Assembly (NCBI RefSeq): GCF_039691755.1
Contig: NZ_CP137552.1
Span: 868,001-932,000 of the forward strand
Length of the DNA: 64,000 nucleotides
Direction of reading: 5' to 3'
Origin: Halomonas sp. Bachu 37
GTDB taxonomy: Bacteria > Pseudomonadota > Gammaproteobacteria > Pseudomonadales > Halomonadaceae
The position numbers and the translations under genes are program-made. Of this stretch, positions 1 to 9,594 are shown one piece after another. The notes under the pieces are model-generated. The model made no database searches. It was given only the letters and a program-made list of their open reading frames with translations, and was not told where the DNA came from. The first letter of the stretch is position 1; each line of letters starts with the position of its first letter.

Positions 1-129
1 CGATGAGGAAAGGCCGATGACTGCTCCGCAGCGGTTGTTGTCGGTCGGGGTTGTCGGCCAAACGACCGCTCTTCGGTGAAGATTGACCACTCACCTCCCC
101 ATAACGACAAACTCAGGTGAGGACATTCA

Positions 130-2040
130 ATGAAGCTTCAAACGATCCGGCTCTCGAACTTCCAATCATTCGGAGCGGCACCCACCGAGATCCGGCTGGA
201 GGAGATTACTTATCTCATCGGCCCTAACGGCTCAGGCAAGACAGCAGCACTCCAAGCCCTGTGCCGTCTGTTTGCCTTTGAGCCATCACTGCGCCGGATC
301 TTGCGCTCGGATTTTCATGTCCCATTCAACGAGGAAGCACCGCCTGATGAGCGTCAGCTATGGATCGAGGCAGACTTTCTGTTCCCGGAACTCGGCGACG
401 AGGATGACGATGACAATAGCACGGTAGCCCCTCATTTCGGCCACATGCGCCTTGACGAAATCGACGGCACACCGCGAGTGCGTTTCCGCCTCACCGCCAC
501 CATGGGCTTGGATGGGGATATAGAAGAAAGCATGGTCTATGTGCTGGACATCAATGCAGATGGCTCGCCGCTGAGCACAGCTCAAGTTCCCCGATCTGAA
601 CGCAACCATATCCACGTTCACTACCTGCCCGCACGCCGTGATCCTGCCGATCACATTGCCTATGGCGCCAATGCATTGCTGGGACGCATGCTGCGTGCGG
701 TGAACTGGGATGCAGAGCGAACTGTTATCAAGGGCCTGACCGACCAAATCAGCGACAGCTTGGCGGCGAATCAATCAATCAATGCGTTCAGCACAAGCTT
801 GAAATCGGCATGGAGTGCTTTGCACAAGGGAAGCTTCTTTGTCGACCCCAAGCTCACATTTGTTGCGTCCGAGATTGAAGCCTTGCTGCGACACATGTCG
901 GTTTCATTCACGCCGGGCCATGACGAGCAGTTGGTGGACTTCTCGCGACTGAGCGATGGTCAGAAGTCGATGCTGTATCTGTCCCTCGTGCTGTCCTCGC
1001 AAGCCATCGGTCGCGCTGTCCTAGCTGAAGATGACGATTCTTTCGACGCAGACAAGCTGCGCCCGCCCGTGTTTACGCTGGTGGCGGTCGAAGAGCCAGA
1101 AAACAGCCTCTCGCCGCACTACCTTGGGCGGATCGTCAATGCGCTCAACAAGATGACCAGCGAAGGTGACGCACAAGCACTGATTGCGACCCACGCGCCG
1201 TCGATGCTGCGGCGCGTCGCTCCGGAACGTATCCGCTATCTGCGGCTGACCCGGAATCGAACGTCGCGCGTCACGCACATTCAACTGCCGGAAAGCGCGG
1301 ACGAAGCGCACAAATTCGTGCGAGAAGCCGTCCAGGCATTTCCCGAGATCTATTTTTCGCGACTTGTCGTTCTGGGCGAAGGTGATAGCGAAGAGATTGT
1401 TTTGCCAAGGCTGCTGCAGGTCAATGGGGCGCCTGTTGACGAGTCCGCCATTACGATTGCGCCTTTGGGCGGTAGACACGTTAACCATTTCTGGCGGCTT
1501 CTTTCCGCCCTTCAAGTCCCTTATCTGACATTGCTTGATCTCGATGTGGCGCGCTACCAGGCTGGGTGGGGGCGGATCAAGTACGTGAATGATCAGCTCG
1601 CAAAGTATCGGCCAGAACAAAAGTTACCGAAGGATCATGGCATTCCAAAATGGGACTCAACAAAGAGCATGGTCCGTGAGTACGAACACTACCTTGATCT
1701 GCTTGAGGATCGAGATGTTTACTTCTCATATCCCATGGATCTAGATTTCGCTATGTTGCTTGCGTACCCAGATGCGTATGGCGTGACAGAGGAAGACCCC
1801 GAGGATGACACGATCAAAGCTGTCTTGGGTAAAAGTCACCACGACGCCAACCAGTACAGCAAAGAAGAACAGAAGCTATTCAACACCTACCATCAGCGCT
1901 TCAAGCTTGGTAGCAAACCTGCAGCCCATATTGAGGCACTGGCTCAACTGACTGATGAGGAGTTGCTGGCGGATATGCCCGCATCGCTAAGCAGATTGGC
2001 TGATGCCATCATTGCCAAGCTCGCGGAGTTGCCGGAGTGA
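130..2040 (+). CDS. gajA: OLD-family ATP-dependent endonuclease, Gabija GajA-type
   Basis: 636 aa. The N-terminal half is an ABC/SMC-like ATPase: Walker A GPNGSGKT at residues 31-38, a signature-like LSDGQKS near 274, Walker B with VAVEEPENS near 318, and an H-loop ATHAPS near 353. The C-terminal half is a TOPRIM nuclease: GEGDSEE near 413 supplies the first acidic residue and LLDLD near 468 the DxD-type acidic pair. Class 2 OLD proteins with this ATPase-TOPRIM order, followed directly by a UvrD-like helicase, form the Gabija system, in which GajA is a nucleotide-regulated DNA endonuclease. The next gene is that helicase and overlaps this one by 4 nt, so they are co-translated. A GGTGAGGA ribosome site lies just before the ATG. 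The family is clear; assignment to Gabija rests on the pairing. Confidence 0.9.
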   Translation: MKLQTIRLSNFQSFGAAPTEIRLEEITYLIGPNGSGKTAALQALCRLFAFEPSLRRILRSDFHVPFNEEAPPDERQLWIEADFLFPELGDEDDDDNSTVAPHFGHMRLDEIDGTPRVRFRLTATMGLDGDIEESMVYVLDINADGSPLSTAQVPRSERNHIHVHYLPARRDPADHIAYGANALLGRMLRAVNWDAERTVIKGLTDQISDSLAANQSINAFSTSLKSAWSALHKGSFFVDPKLTFVASEIEALLRHMSVSFTPGHDEQLVDFSRLSDGQKSMLYLSLVLSSQAIGRAVLAEDDDSFDADKLRPPVFTLVAVEEPENSLSPHYLGRIVNALNKMTSEGDAQALIATHAPSMLRRVAPERIRYLRLTRNRTSRVTHIQLPESADEAHKFVREAVQAFPEIYFSRLVVLGEGDSEEIVLPRLLQVNGAPVDESAITIAPLGGRHVNHFWRLLSALQVPYLTLLDLDVARYQAGWGRIKYVNDQLAKYRPEQKLPKDHGIPKWDSTKSMVREYEHYLDLLEDRDVYFSYPMDLDFAMLLAYPDAYGVTEEDPEDDTIKAVLGKSHHDANQYSKEEQKLFNTYHQRFKLGSKPAAHIEALAQLTDEELLADMPASLSRLADAIIAKLAELPE

Positions 2041-3713
2041 TCGCGGTCGATGCTTGGAAGTCTGCAGATGGGCTGACTCTTGAACCGAATGCACTATTGG
2101 CAGCCAAGGAGTGCGCGCGCAGTCTCGCACTTACGGCAGGCCCTGGAGCTGGCAAGACCGAAATGCTTGCGCAACGGGCAGACTTTTTACTGCGCACAGG
2201 CACCTGTCGTTATCCCAAACGGATTCTGGCCATCTCGTTTAAGGTTGATGCCAGTAGTAACCTGAAAGAGCGGGTCAAGCGGCGCTGTGGTTCCGAGCTT
2301 GCCACGCGGTTTGACAGCTATACCTTTCATGCTTTCGCCAAGCGCATTATCGACCGTTTCCGCCCTGTGCTGACGGGCGAATATGCGCTGGATGCGGGGT
2401 ACAAAATTGCGGATAGAAAGCCTAGCCCATCACGTACCTTGATCGAATTTTCCGACCTAGTGCCGTTTGCGATCGAGATTCTGCAGCAGTCTGCGGTCGC
2501 GCGGAACGCCATCCGTCAAACCTACAGCGACGTCTTCCTCGACGAATTCCAGGACTGCACCAACCTGCAGTACGAGCTACTCAAGCTCGCCTTTCAAGGC
2601 ACGAGCATTCGCTTAACCGCCGTGGGCGACACTAAACAGAAGATCATGGGCTGGGCAGGAGCCATGGACGGCATCTTTCCGACTTTCGTTGCCGACTTTG
2701 CCGCCGCCCCGCTCAATATGTACCGCAACTTTCGTTCAAAGCCGCGACTGCTTCGCCTGCAAAACGAGATCATTCGCAAGCTTGACCCATCTTCCGTCAT
2801 GCCTGATGAGCAGCTTGCCGGCGACGAAGGCGAGGTATTCGCCTGGCGCTTCGAAGATAGTCGTCAGGAGGCTGACTACCTCGCAGGCTTGATTGAAGGC
2901 TGGATAAGGACCGAGCAGTTGCCACCTGCGGAGATAGCAGTCCTGGTTCGTAATCAGCTCGACCTGTACGCCGATCATCTGATGGCGGCGTTGGAGACAC
3001 GTGGCCTCCCGTTCCGTAACGAGCAGCAGATGCAGGACATTACGGTCGAGCCGGCTGCACGTTTGATCGTGGACTATCTCTCCTGCCTCTACGGCCAGCG
3101 CGAGCCAAAAGCCTGGATCCGGATCATGAATCAACTCATCCCTTTTGCTGGTGAAGAGATTCAGTCGAACGCGCGCAAGGACCTTGATCGGCTCGTCAAG
3201 CAGCAACGAAAAGAGATAGCCATTGCCGAGCTGGTCGATGAGTCCTACTCCGGCTGGTGGGAGTTGGTTCGAGCATTTCTGAAGCAAGTCAGTATCGAAA
3301 CGCTGGTGTCGCTCTCCCCAGACTACGAGTCACGCGATCGGTTGAAGGAGGTGGTTCGCGATACCAAGGCCAGAATCGAGGAATTGCTAAAGTTGGAGGC
3401 TGACTTACCCAAGGCTCTTGAGCGGTTCTCAGACGACCAAGCCGTACGAATCCTGACCATCCATAAGAGCAAGGGCCTTGAGTTCGATTCGGTCATCATC
3501 ATGGCCGTCGAAAACGAAATCTTCTTTGGCGATCAGGATGAAAACCGATGCGCCTATTTCGTCGGGGTTTCTCGTGCTAAGAATCGCTTGGTCCTTACGC
3601 ATGCCGATCAACGGGAGCGTCCAGCGGGACATTCGAGGCGCTGGGATGTGCAACGCACAGCTCAAAATGAATACTTTGGCTATGCCACGCCGTTTTTAAA
3701 AAAAGAGCAATAG
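2037..3713 (+). CDS. gajB: UvrD/Rep-like superfamily 1 helicase, Gabija GajB-type
   Basis: 558 aa, GTG start overlapping the stop of the preceding nuclease gene (GTGA). The SF1A helicase motifs appear in order: Walker A AGPGAGKTEM near residue 35, motif II FLDEFQDC near 168, motif III GDTKQKIMGWAGA near 198, motif IV RNFRSKPRL near 230, motif V TIHKSKGLEFD near 480 and motif VI FVGVSRAKNR near 506. It is shorter than housekeeping UvrD/Rep (about 700 aa), as expected for GajB. In Gabija, GajB is proposed to sense or unwind DNA and activate the GajA nuclease. Nothing indicates truncation. An unrelated UvrD-type accessory helicase is possible, but the coupling to an OLD nuclease makes GajB the better call. 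Confidence 0.88.
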   Translation: MIAVDAWKSADGLTLEPNALLAAKECARSLALTAGPGAGKTEMLAQRADFLLRTGTCRYPKRILAISFKVDASSNLKERVKRRCGSELATRFDSYTFHAFAKRIIDRFRPVLTGEYALDAGYKIADRKPSPSRTLIEFSDLVPFAIEILQQSAVARNAIRQTYSDVFLDEFQDCTNLQYELLKLAFQGTSIRLTAVGDTKQKIMGWAGAMDGIFPTFVADFAAAPLNMYRNFRSKPRLLRLQNEIIRKLDPSSVMPDEQLAGDEGEVFAWRFEDSRQEADYLAGLIEGWIRTEQLPPAEIAVLVRNQLDLYADHLMAALETRGLPFRNEQQMQDITVEPAARLIVDYLSCLYGQREPKAWIRIMNQLIPFAGEEIQSNARKDLDRLVKQQRKEIAIAELVDESYSGWWELVRAFLKQVSIETLVSLSPDYESRDRLKEVVRDTKARIEELLKLEADLPKALERFSDDQAVRILTIHKSKGLEFDSVIIMAVENEIFFGDQDENRCAYFVGVSRAKNRLVLTHADQRERPAGHSRRWDVQRTAQNEYFGYATPFLKKEQ

Positions 3714-4215
3714 GAAATCAGAGCGACGCTGGAGTCGGGTGATATTCTGCGACTTGGTGCACCTGTCGACAGCCGACACCCAAGATCCTTTTCTCCTGCT
3801 CCTTCCGCGTTCGGGCGAAAGCATGTGAAGCAGTAGAAATTGGCGGTTGCGAATGTCGGTTACCTGTTTAGGTGGTCGTTCGGCGTGATCATGACGAACG
3901 ACCGAGATCGGCCTGAAGCCGTCGCTCAGAAGTTCGCAGCGACAGGCAGCTTTTGGCCGTTTGCAACCGTGAACAGTTCGGGTGTTTTCTTTACACGCGG
4001 TGAATACCCCTTCAAGAGGCTATGGCGGGGCGGTTTGCTGCTAGTTGCGGGTGCGGCTTCCTACACATCCGGACAAGCAGCTCCTTTTCGCCCATCACCT
4101 GGAATGACATCTCATAGTAGCGGGCATGCCGTAGGGCTTTTCGTTTGCCCGGGCGGTCTATCAGGTCCTGATTCAAGATCAGAGACACTTTCGGGCAGAT
4201 CGCACTTGGCGCACT
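3714..4215. other. Intergenic stretch between the Gabija pair and the malonate cluster
   Basis: About 500 nt with no convincing gene. One plus-strand open frame (3840-4268) overlaps the end of the GntR gene on the other strand and has no recognisable domain, so I do not call it. No strong terminator is seen after the helicase gene; only a short A-run lies at its 3' end. This may be the outer boundary of the inserted Gabija cassette, but I found no flanking direct repeat. Confidence 0.5.
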
Positions 4216-4887
4216 TCAGGCTCGTTGAGGCTGTTGCAGGCTCTGCATCGAGGCCACAAGGTCGTTGAATCGCTCCCCCTGGATCACGACGTGATCGCGC
4301 AGCAGCGTCTCGGCCTGCACTTCGTCACCAGCGGCAATGGCCGCCACGACCGCCTCGTGCTCGATAAAGGAGCGCTCCAGGCGATGGCGCACCTGCAGCT
4401 GCATTCGCCGATAGGGCTGTAGGGTCGCATGCAATCTTGCCGCCTCCTGAGTGAGGAAGCTGTTGTGGCTGGCCTCGTAGATGCGCTGATGGAAGATGCC
4501 ATTCTCGTAGTAGTAACCGTTCGTGTCGCCAGCCTCGGCGCGCAACCTGCACGCCTCGTGGGCCTCGCGCAGGGCAACCAGTTCCGCCTCGGTGATACGT
4601 CGCGCCGACAGTCGCGCGCACATTCCCTCCAGCTCCGCCATCACCTCGAAGCGCTCCACCAGCTCGGTCACGCTTAGCTCGGTAACAAACGTCCCGCGCT
4701 TGGGCATCACTCGCACCATGCCCGACGCGGCCAGCTGTTGCAGTGCCTCGCGAATCGGTGTTCGCGAACACTGGTACTCCCGGGCCAGCGCCTCCGGATC
4801 GAGGCGCGAACCGGGCGAACAGCGACCCTCGATAATGGCGTCCTCCAGCAGGGCGCGCAGCCGCTGCGCTTGGGAAACCCTAGACAT
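4216..4887 (-). CDS. GntR-family (FadR/FCD subfamily) regulator of malonate genes
   Basis: 223 aa. The N-terminal winged helix has the GntR signature (SRTPIREALQQL near residue 40, then GTFVTELSV). The C-terminal all-helical FCD effector domain contains the metal/effector histidines expected (FHQRIYEASHN near 130 and a later H near 200). It is transcribed away from the malonyl-CoA decarboxylase gene, and the shared 142-nt intergenic region holds a perfect 14-bp palindrome. By analogy with MatR-type regulators it probably represses the mat/mad operon and is relieved by malonate or malonyl-CoA; that role is inferred from position. Confidence 0.88.
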   Translation of the reverse strand: MSRVSQAQRLRALLEDAIIEGRCSPGSRLDPEALAREYQCSRTPIREALQQLAASGMVRVMPKRGTFVTELSVTELVERFEVMAELEGMCARLSARRITEAELVALREAHEACRLRAEAGDTNGYYYENGIFHQRIYEASHNSFLTQEAARLHATLQPYRRMQLQVRHRLERSFIEHEAVVAAIAAGDEVQAETLLRDHVVIQGERFNDLVASMQSLQQPQRA

Positions 4888-4933
4888 AAGTATAGCCCCC
4901 TCCGTCTTGACTCATTTATATTTTGCCTCTATC

Positions 4934-4947
4934 TGTTATATATAACA
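4934..4947. promoter_or_regulatory. Putative GntR-family operator palindrome
   Basis: Perfect 14-bp palindrome TGTTATATATAACA in the divergent region between the gntR-type gene (start 4887) and the decarboxylase gene (start 5030). FCD-type GntR proteins typically bind short AT-centred palindromes of this size. Its position allows control of both promoters. Binding itself is inferred. Confidence 0.65.
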
Positions 4948-5029
4948 CGCCGGCATCAAATATTAAAGAACACGGATGTACTATACCACGGCGGTTCCGC
5001 TCCCGATTACCAACATGAGGTAGAGGCAC

Positions 5030-6397
5030 ATGAATGTGAACGTGACGTTCTTGCAAGATCTGCTGTCACGCATCACCGATCGCACCCGGAGGGGCAGCAG
5101 CACGCCCTCTGGCGACAGGCAACACACTCCATCCAAGCCCAGCCTGGCGCAGCTGACGGCGGCATGTGCCACCTTGATGCAGAGTGGCGGTGAGGCGTCG
5201 CGCATCCTCGTCGCCCAGCAGGCTCTGGATCACTATGCGGGGCTCGATGCCGCCGAGCGCCGGACCTTCTTCACCCTACTGGCGGAGCGCTACGCCGCTG
5301 ATCCCGGAGCGGTCCACGCCGCCTATGCTGACTATCGGAAGCACGAGAACAATGCCAGCCTGCAGCGTCTGTTCACCGCCTGCGAGCCGCGGCGTCAGGA
5401 TCTGCTGCGCCGCCTCAACCTCTGTCCCGGCGGAACCCATGAGCTGGTCAAGATGCGTGCCGATCTGCTCGACATGCTCAAGGAGGCGCCTGAGCTCGCG
5501 CCCTTGGATGCCGACTTCGCCCATCTCTTCGCCTCTTGGTTCAACCGTGGCTTCCTGATGCTTGAGAGCATCGACTGGAACACCCGGGCGGCGGTACTGG
5601 AAAAAATCATCCACTACGAGGCCGTGCACGAGATCCAGGACTGGAGCGATCTTCGTCGTCGCCTCGATCCCGAGGATCGCCGCTGCTACGCCTTCTTCCA
5701 CCCGGCCATCGGGGATGAACCGCTGATCTTCGTCGAAGTGGCATTGTGTCGAGGCATTCCCGACAACATTCAAACGCTGTTGGCCGGCGGCGACGAGGTG
5801 GCCCCCCGCTACGCCGATACGGCGGTTTTTTATAGCATCAGCAATTGTCAGCGCGGCTTGAAGGGGATCTCGTTTGGCAATTTCCTCATCAAGCAGGTGG
5901 TGCAGGAGCTCAAGCGCGAGCTGCCTAATCTCACCCAGTTCGTCACGCTCTCGCCGGTACCCGGCTTCGCCGCCTGGCTGGCCCAGCAACGCGAGACAGA
6001 GCACTATCGCCTCTCCGCCCCGGCAGCCAATGCCCTGAAGACCGCCGAATGGCAGCAAGACACGCCGGCTCGCCAGGCTCTGGAGCCCGAAATACGGGCC
6101 CTGGCCGCTCGCTATCTGCTGGAGGCCAAACACACCAGCGGCCTGCCCCTCGACCCCGTGGCCCGCTTCCATCTGGGCAACGGGGCCAGCCTGCATCGCC
6201 TCAACTGGCCCGGCGATACCTCGTCGAAGGGGGTACGCCAGGCCCATGCACTGATGGTCAATTACCTCTATGAACTGGACCGAATCGAGCAGAACCATGA
6301 GGCCTTCAGTCGCGAGGGGAGTGTGATCTGTGCCTCCGATGTTCGACGCCAGGCATCCCGCGCCGACGCCCTGCGATATACAAGCGTTGATGCCTGA
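5030..6397 (+). CDS. matA: Malonyl-CoA decarboxylase
   Basis: 455 aa. It matches malonyl-CoA decarboxylase (MCD family), which converts malonyl-CoA to acetyl-CoA and CO2. An N-terminal helical region (about residues 30-190) is followed by a GNAT-like catalytic domain. Family motifs visible are FFHPAIGDEPLIFVEVAL near 222, FYSISNCQRGLKGISFGN near 267 and RFHLGNGA near 380, which carries the catalytic histidine region. The ATG follows an AGAGG site by 5 nt. It is the first gene of the plus-strand run decarboxylase-synthetase-transporter, so exogenous malonate would be imported, activated and decarboxylated to feed central metabolism. Length agrees with bacterial MCDs. Confidence 0.93.
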   Translation: MNVNVTFLQDLLSRITDRTRRGSSTPSGDRQHTPSKPSLAQLTAACATLMQSGGEASRILVAQQALDHYAGLDAAERRTFFTLLAERYAADPGAVHAAYADYRKHENNASLQRLFTACEPRRQDLLRRLNLCPGGTHELVKMRADLLDMLKEAPELAPLDADFAHLFASWFNRGFLMLESIDWNTRAAVLEKIIHYEAVHEIQDWSDLRRRLDPEDRRCYAFFHPAIGDEPLIFVEVALCRGIPDNIQTLLAGGDEVAPRYADTAVFYSISNCQRGLKGISFGNFLIKQVVQELKRELPNLTQFVTLSPVPGFAAWLAQQRETEHYRLSAPAANALKTAEWQQDTPARQALEPEIRALAARYLLEAKHTSGLPLDPVARFHLGNGASLHRLNWPGDTSSKGVRQAHALMVNYLYELDRIEQNHEAFSREGSVICASDVRRQASRADALRYTSVDA

Positions 6398-6429
6398 TCC
6401 CAACCGATGACAACAACAAGGAGATTGTC

Positions 6430-7977
6430 ATGAACCATAACCTCTATCTGCAGTTCCTGCCCCACTTCGAGCGTCAACCGAGCAAGGTGCTGATCGATAC
6501 TCCCGAGGGGAAGCGATACCGCTATGCCGATGTTCTGGCCACTACTCAGCGCCTGGCCGGTGCCCTGCAGGAGCTGGATGTGCAGCCCGGCGACCGAGTG
6601 GCGGTCCAGGTCGACAAGAGCCCCGAGGCGATCATGCTGTATCTCGCCTGCCTGCAGGTCGGCGCCGCCTATCTGCCGCTCAATACCGCCTATACCGGCA
6701 GCGAGATCGAGTACTTCCTGGGTGATGCCGAGCCGCAGCTCTATGTCTGCGCGCCCGAACGCGTGGGCGATGCGATGCGCTTCTGCCAGGCGGGCAGCGT
6801 GGTGCACGTCGAGAGCCTGAGCGCGGCTGGCGACGGCAGCCTGATGGATCGTGCCGCCAAGGCCGAGCCGGTGACGGAGGTTGCCCAGCTCGGTGAGCAC
6901 GACCTGGCAGCGATCCTCTACACCTCAGGAACCACTGGGCGCTCCAAGGGCGCCATGCTCAGCCACGGCAACCTGGCCTCCAACAGCCGGGCGCTGGCCG
7001 AGGCCTGGCGCTTCAGCACCGACGACCATCTGCTTCACGCCTTGCCAATCTTCCATACTCATGGACTGTTCGTGGCCTGCAACATCGTGCTGACCGTCGG
7101 CGCCTCAATGACCTTCATGCCCGGGCTCGACGTCGAGCAGCTGCTCGACCTGATGCCCCGCGCCACGGTACTGATGGGTGTGCCGACCTTCTATAGCCGG
7201 CTGCTCAAGTCGCCGCGGCTCGACCGCGAGACGGTTGCCAACATGCGGCTGTTCGTCTCGGGCTCGGCGCCGCTGCTGGCCGAAACCCATGAAGGGTTCC
7301 ACGAGCGTACCGGACATGCCATCCTCGAACGCTATGGCATGACCGAAACCAACATGAACACCTCCAACCCCTATGACGGCGAGCGCCGCCCGGGCACGGT
7401 GGGCTTCCCACTGCCCGGCACCGAGTTGCGTATCACCGATCTCGAAAGCGGCGCCGAGTTGCCCCGCGGCGAGACCGGCCTGGTGGAGCTGCGCGGACCC
7501 AACGTCTTCCAGGGCTACTGGCGCATGCCGGAGAAGACTCGCGCCGAGTTCCGCGACGATGGCTTCTTCATCACCGGCGACCTGGGCCGAGTCGACGCCG
7601 ACGGCTACCTGCATATCGTCGGTCGTGACAAGGATCTCGTGATCTCGGGCGGCTACAACGTCTATCCCAAGGAGGTCGAGCAGCTGATCGACGAACTGCC
7701 CGGCGTGGCCGAATCCGCCGTATTCGGCGTGGCGCACCCCGACCTGGGCGAGGGCGTCACCGCGGTAGTAGTGGCGAAGGAGGGACAAACCCCGCCCGAC
7801 GAGGCCAGTGTGCAGGCGGCGCTGGCCGACCGGCTGGCCCGCTACAAGCAGCCCAAGCGTGTGTTCATCATCGAAGCGCTACCGCGTAATGTGATGGGCA
7901 AGGTGCAGAAGAACCAGCTGCGCGATACCTATGCTGACCTTTACACCGCGGAGGAGGTGGAAGCCACGGTCGGTTGA
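6430..7977 (+). CDS. matB: Malonyl-CoA synthetase (malonate-CoA ligase)
   Basis: 515 aa ANL-superfamily acyl-CoA synthetase. The AMP-binding P-loop YTSGTTGRSKGAM lies near residue 161. The GYGMTE-like motif is followed by NMNTSNPYDGERRPGTVG near 305, characteristic of MatB. The hinge motif GRDKDLVISGGYNVYPKE lies near 398, and the C-terminal catalytic lysine is in NVMGKVQK near 488. It converts malonate, CoA and ATP to malonyl-CoA, the substrate of the decarboxylase encoded 32 nt upstream. A good AAGGAG site precedes the ATG. Confidence 0.94.
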   Translation: MNHNLYLQFLPHFERQPSKVLIDTPEGKRYRYADVLATTQRLAGALQELDVQPGDRVAVQVDKSPEAIMLYLACLQVGAAYLPLNTAYTGSEIEYFLGDAEPQLYVCAPERVGDAMRFCQAGSVVHVESLSAAGDGSLMDRAAKAEPVTEVAQLGEHDLAAILYTSGTTGRSKGAMLSHGNLASNSRALAEAWRFSTDDHLLHALPIFHTHGLFVACNIVLTVGASMTFMPGLDVEQLLDLMPRATVLMGVPTFYSRLLKSPRLDRETVANMRLFVSGSAPLLAETHEGFHERTGHAILERYGMTETNMNTSNPYDGERRPGTVGFPLPGTELRITDLESGAELPRGETGLVELRGPNVFQGYWRMPEKTRAEFRDDGFFITGDLGRVDADGYLHIVGRDKDLVISGGYNVYPKEVEQLIDELPGVAESAVFGVAHPDLGEGVTAVVVAKEGQTPPDEASVQAALADRLARYKQPKRVFIIEALPRNVMGKVQKNQLRDTYADLYTAEEVEATVG

Positions 7978-8086
7978 GTCGCACCATCTAGTCAAACCCC
8001 GGCCGCGAGGGCATCGCGGCACACGCCACACCCATACTCGGACACGTCCGTAAAGCTTAATTACAACGACAAAGAAGGAAATGACC

Positions 8087-8506
8087 ATGGTTATCTACGG
8101 AGTTGCCCTGCTGGCAGGGTGCATGATGTTAGGCCTGATAATCGGTGACATGCTGGGGCATATGCTGGGCATCGATGCCAATCTCGGCGGGGTCGGCATT
8201 GCCATGCTGCTGCTGATCTTCTCGACGGGCTATCTCAAGACGCGTGGCAAGTTACCGGAGGCGACCGTTAGCGGTATCAACTTCTGGAACGCAATGTATA
8301 TCCCCATCGTGGTGGCAATGGCGGCCAGCCAGAACGTTGTGGCGGCCTTCAGCGGGGGCTTGGTAGCCCTGCTGGGTGGGGCCCTGGCCGTGGTGCTGGG
8401 GCTGGCACTGGTGCCGGTCATTGCGGGAAAGGCTCCGCGGGCGGCCGCGCCAAACATCCCGGCGGCCCGTACTGAACACCTGTCGACCCGCATCGCCAAT
8501 CGCTGA
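8087..8506 (+). CDS. madL: Malonate transporter subunit MadL
   Basis: About 139 aa and almost entirely hydrophobic, with four likely membrane helices, starting MVIYGVALLAGC as in MadL. An upstream in-frame ATG at 8081 abuts the AAGGAA ribosome site, so the ATG at 8087, 6 nt from that site, is preferred. MadL and MadM together form a sodium-dependent malonate/H+ importer in the inner membrane. The madM start is 13 nt after this stop. The 100-nt gap from matB contains only a short GC-rich hairpin, so the genes are probably co-transcribed. Confidence 0.9.
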   Translation: MVIYGVALLAGCMMLGLIIGDMLGHMLGIDANLGGVGIAMLLLIFSTGYLKTRGKLPEATVSGINFWNAMYIPIVVAMAASQNVVAAFSGGLVALLGGALAVVLGLALVPVIAGKAPRAAAPNIPAARTEHLSTRIANR

Positions 8507-8519
8507 AGGGGGCCTTACC

Positions 8520-9281
8520 ATGTTGCAATCACTGCTTGAACTCTTCGATAAGTATCATCTGGTGGCGGCCTTCGCCGTTATCGGCCTCACCATGTATGCC
8601 GCCTACTGGATCAGTACCCATCTTACCCGCGGCAAGCTGCATGGCTCGGCGATCGCCATCATCCTCGGCCTGGCGCTGGCGTACGTGGGCGGCAAGCTCA
8701 CCGGGGGAAACGATGGTCTTGCCGACATCACCCTGTTCACCGGCCTCGGGCTGATGGGGGGCGGCATGCTGCGCGACCTGGCGATCATCGCCACCGCCTA
8801 CGGCGTGCGCTTCGAGGAGATACGTGAGGCGGGAATGCGGGGTGTGACGGCGCTGTTCGCTGGCGTGGTGGTCTCCTTCCTCGCGGGCGGCCTGGTAGCG
8901 GTCGGCTTTGGCTACACAGACCCGGTCGATATCACCACCATCGGTGCCGGTGCCGTGACCTACATCGTCGGTCCTGTCACCGGAGCAACGCTTGGCGCCA
9001 GCTCCGAGGTGATCGCGCTGTCCATCGCGGCGGGCCTGGTGAAGTCGATTCTGATCATGGTTGTCACGCCCATGGCGGCACGGTTCATCGGCCTCGACAA
9101 CCCGCGCTCGGCAATGATCTTCGGCGGCATGATCGGCACCACCAGCGGGGTGGCGGCGGGGCTGGCCGCCACCGATGCCCGGCTGGTGCCCTATGGCGCC
9201 ATGACCGCCACTTTCTACACAGGTCTTGGCATACTGCTCGCCCCCACGGTGCTGTTCATCGCCGTCAGGGCCATCTTCTGA
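8520..9281 (+). CDS. madM: Malonate transporter subunit MadM
   Basis: 253 aa polytopic membrane protein with about eight hydrophobic segments, matching MadM in size and sequence character (LTRGKLHGSAIAIILGLAL, GLGLMGGGMLRDLAIIATAY). A longer open frame starts at 8376 inside madL, but the ATG at 8520 gives the family's usual length and lies right after madL. It is the partner of MadL in malonate uptake. A strong intrinsic terminator follows 20 nt after the stop, ending the operon. Confidence 0.92.
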   Translation: MLQSLLELFDKYHLVAAFAVIGLTMYAAYWISTHLTRGKLHGSAIAIILGLALAYVGGKLTGGNDGLADITLFTGLGLMGGGMLRDLAIIATAYGVRFEEIREAGMRGVTALFAGVVVSFLAGGLVAVGFGYTDPVDITTIGAGAVTYIVGPVTGATLGASSEVIALSIAAGLVKSILIMVVTPMAARFIGLDNPRSAMIFGGMIGTTSGVAAGLAATDARLVPYGAMTATFYTGLGILLAPTVLFIAVRAIF

Positions 9282-9300
9282 TCGCCATGTCCCCAAACGT

Positions 9301-9330
9301 CGCCGGGCCCGAAAAGGCCCGGCGATTTTT
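9301..9330 (+). terminator. Intrinsic terminator of the malonate operon
   Basis: A stem of CGCCGGGCC and GGCCCGGCG around a CGAAAA loop, followed by ATTTTT. It lies just after madM and has the classic GC-stem and T-run form. Confidence 0.9.
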
Positions 9331-9594
9331 GTATCGCAACAAGTAAGCAAAAGTCGAACCCTTGTCTCAGTTATTCATCCTCAAGTTATCTTATCCTGGG
9401 TATCGTGGGAGCCCTTGGCAGGGTGGGTAACAGATAAAGCGATGACCTGACCGCTATCGCCCACTATGCCAGCATGGCCGTGGTAGGTGCGATGCACTTG
9501 CTCATTGAGACCGCCATGTTAAAGCTTAAACAAGGTTGCGCCGAACGTCAGCTCCTGGCCGAAACAGGAATACTCATGCCAAAAGAGGTAGCCT

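Noticed and set aside
3840..4268. 142-codon plus-strand open frame between the Gabija pair and the GntR gene
   Set aside because: Overlaps the GntR gene antisense, no domain, no clear ribosome site.
5276..6403. 375-codon minus-strand frame inside the malonyl-CoA decarboxylase gene
   Set aside because: Antisense to a clearly recognised gene in GC-rich DNA; an expected artefact of codon bias.
8529..9350. 273-codon minus-strand frame opposite madM
   Set aside because: Antisense to madM and rich in Gly/His/Asp without domain; no promoter or ribosome site.
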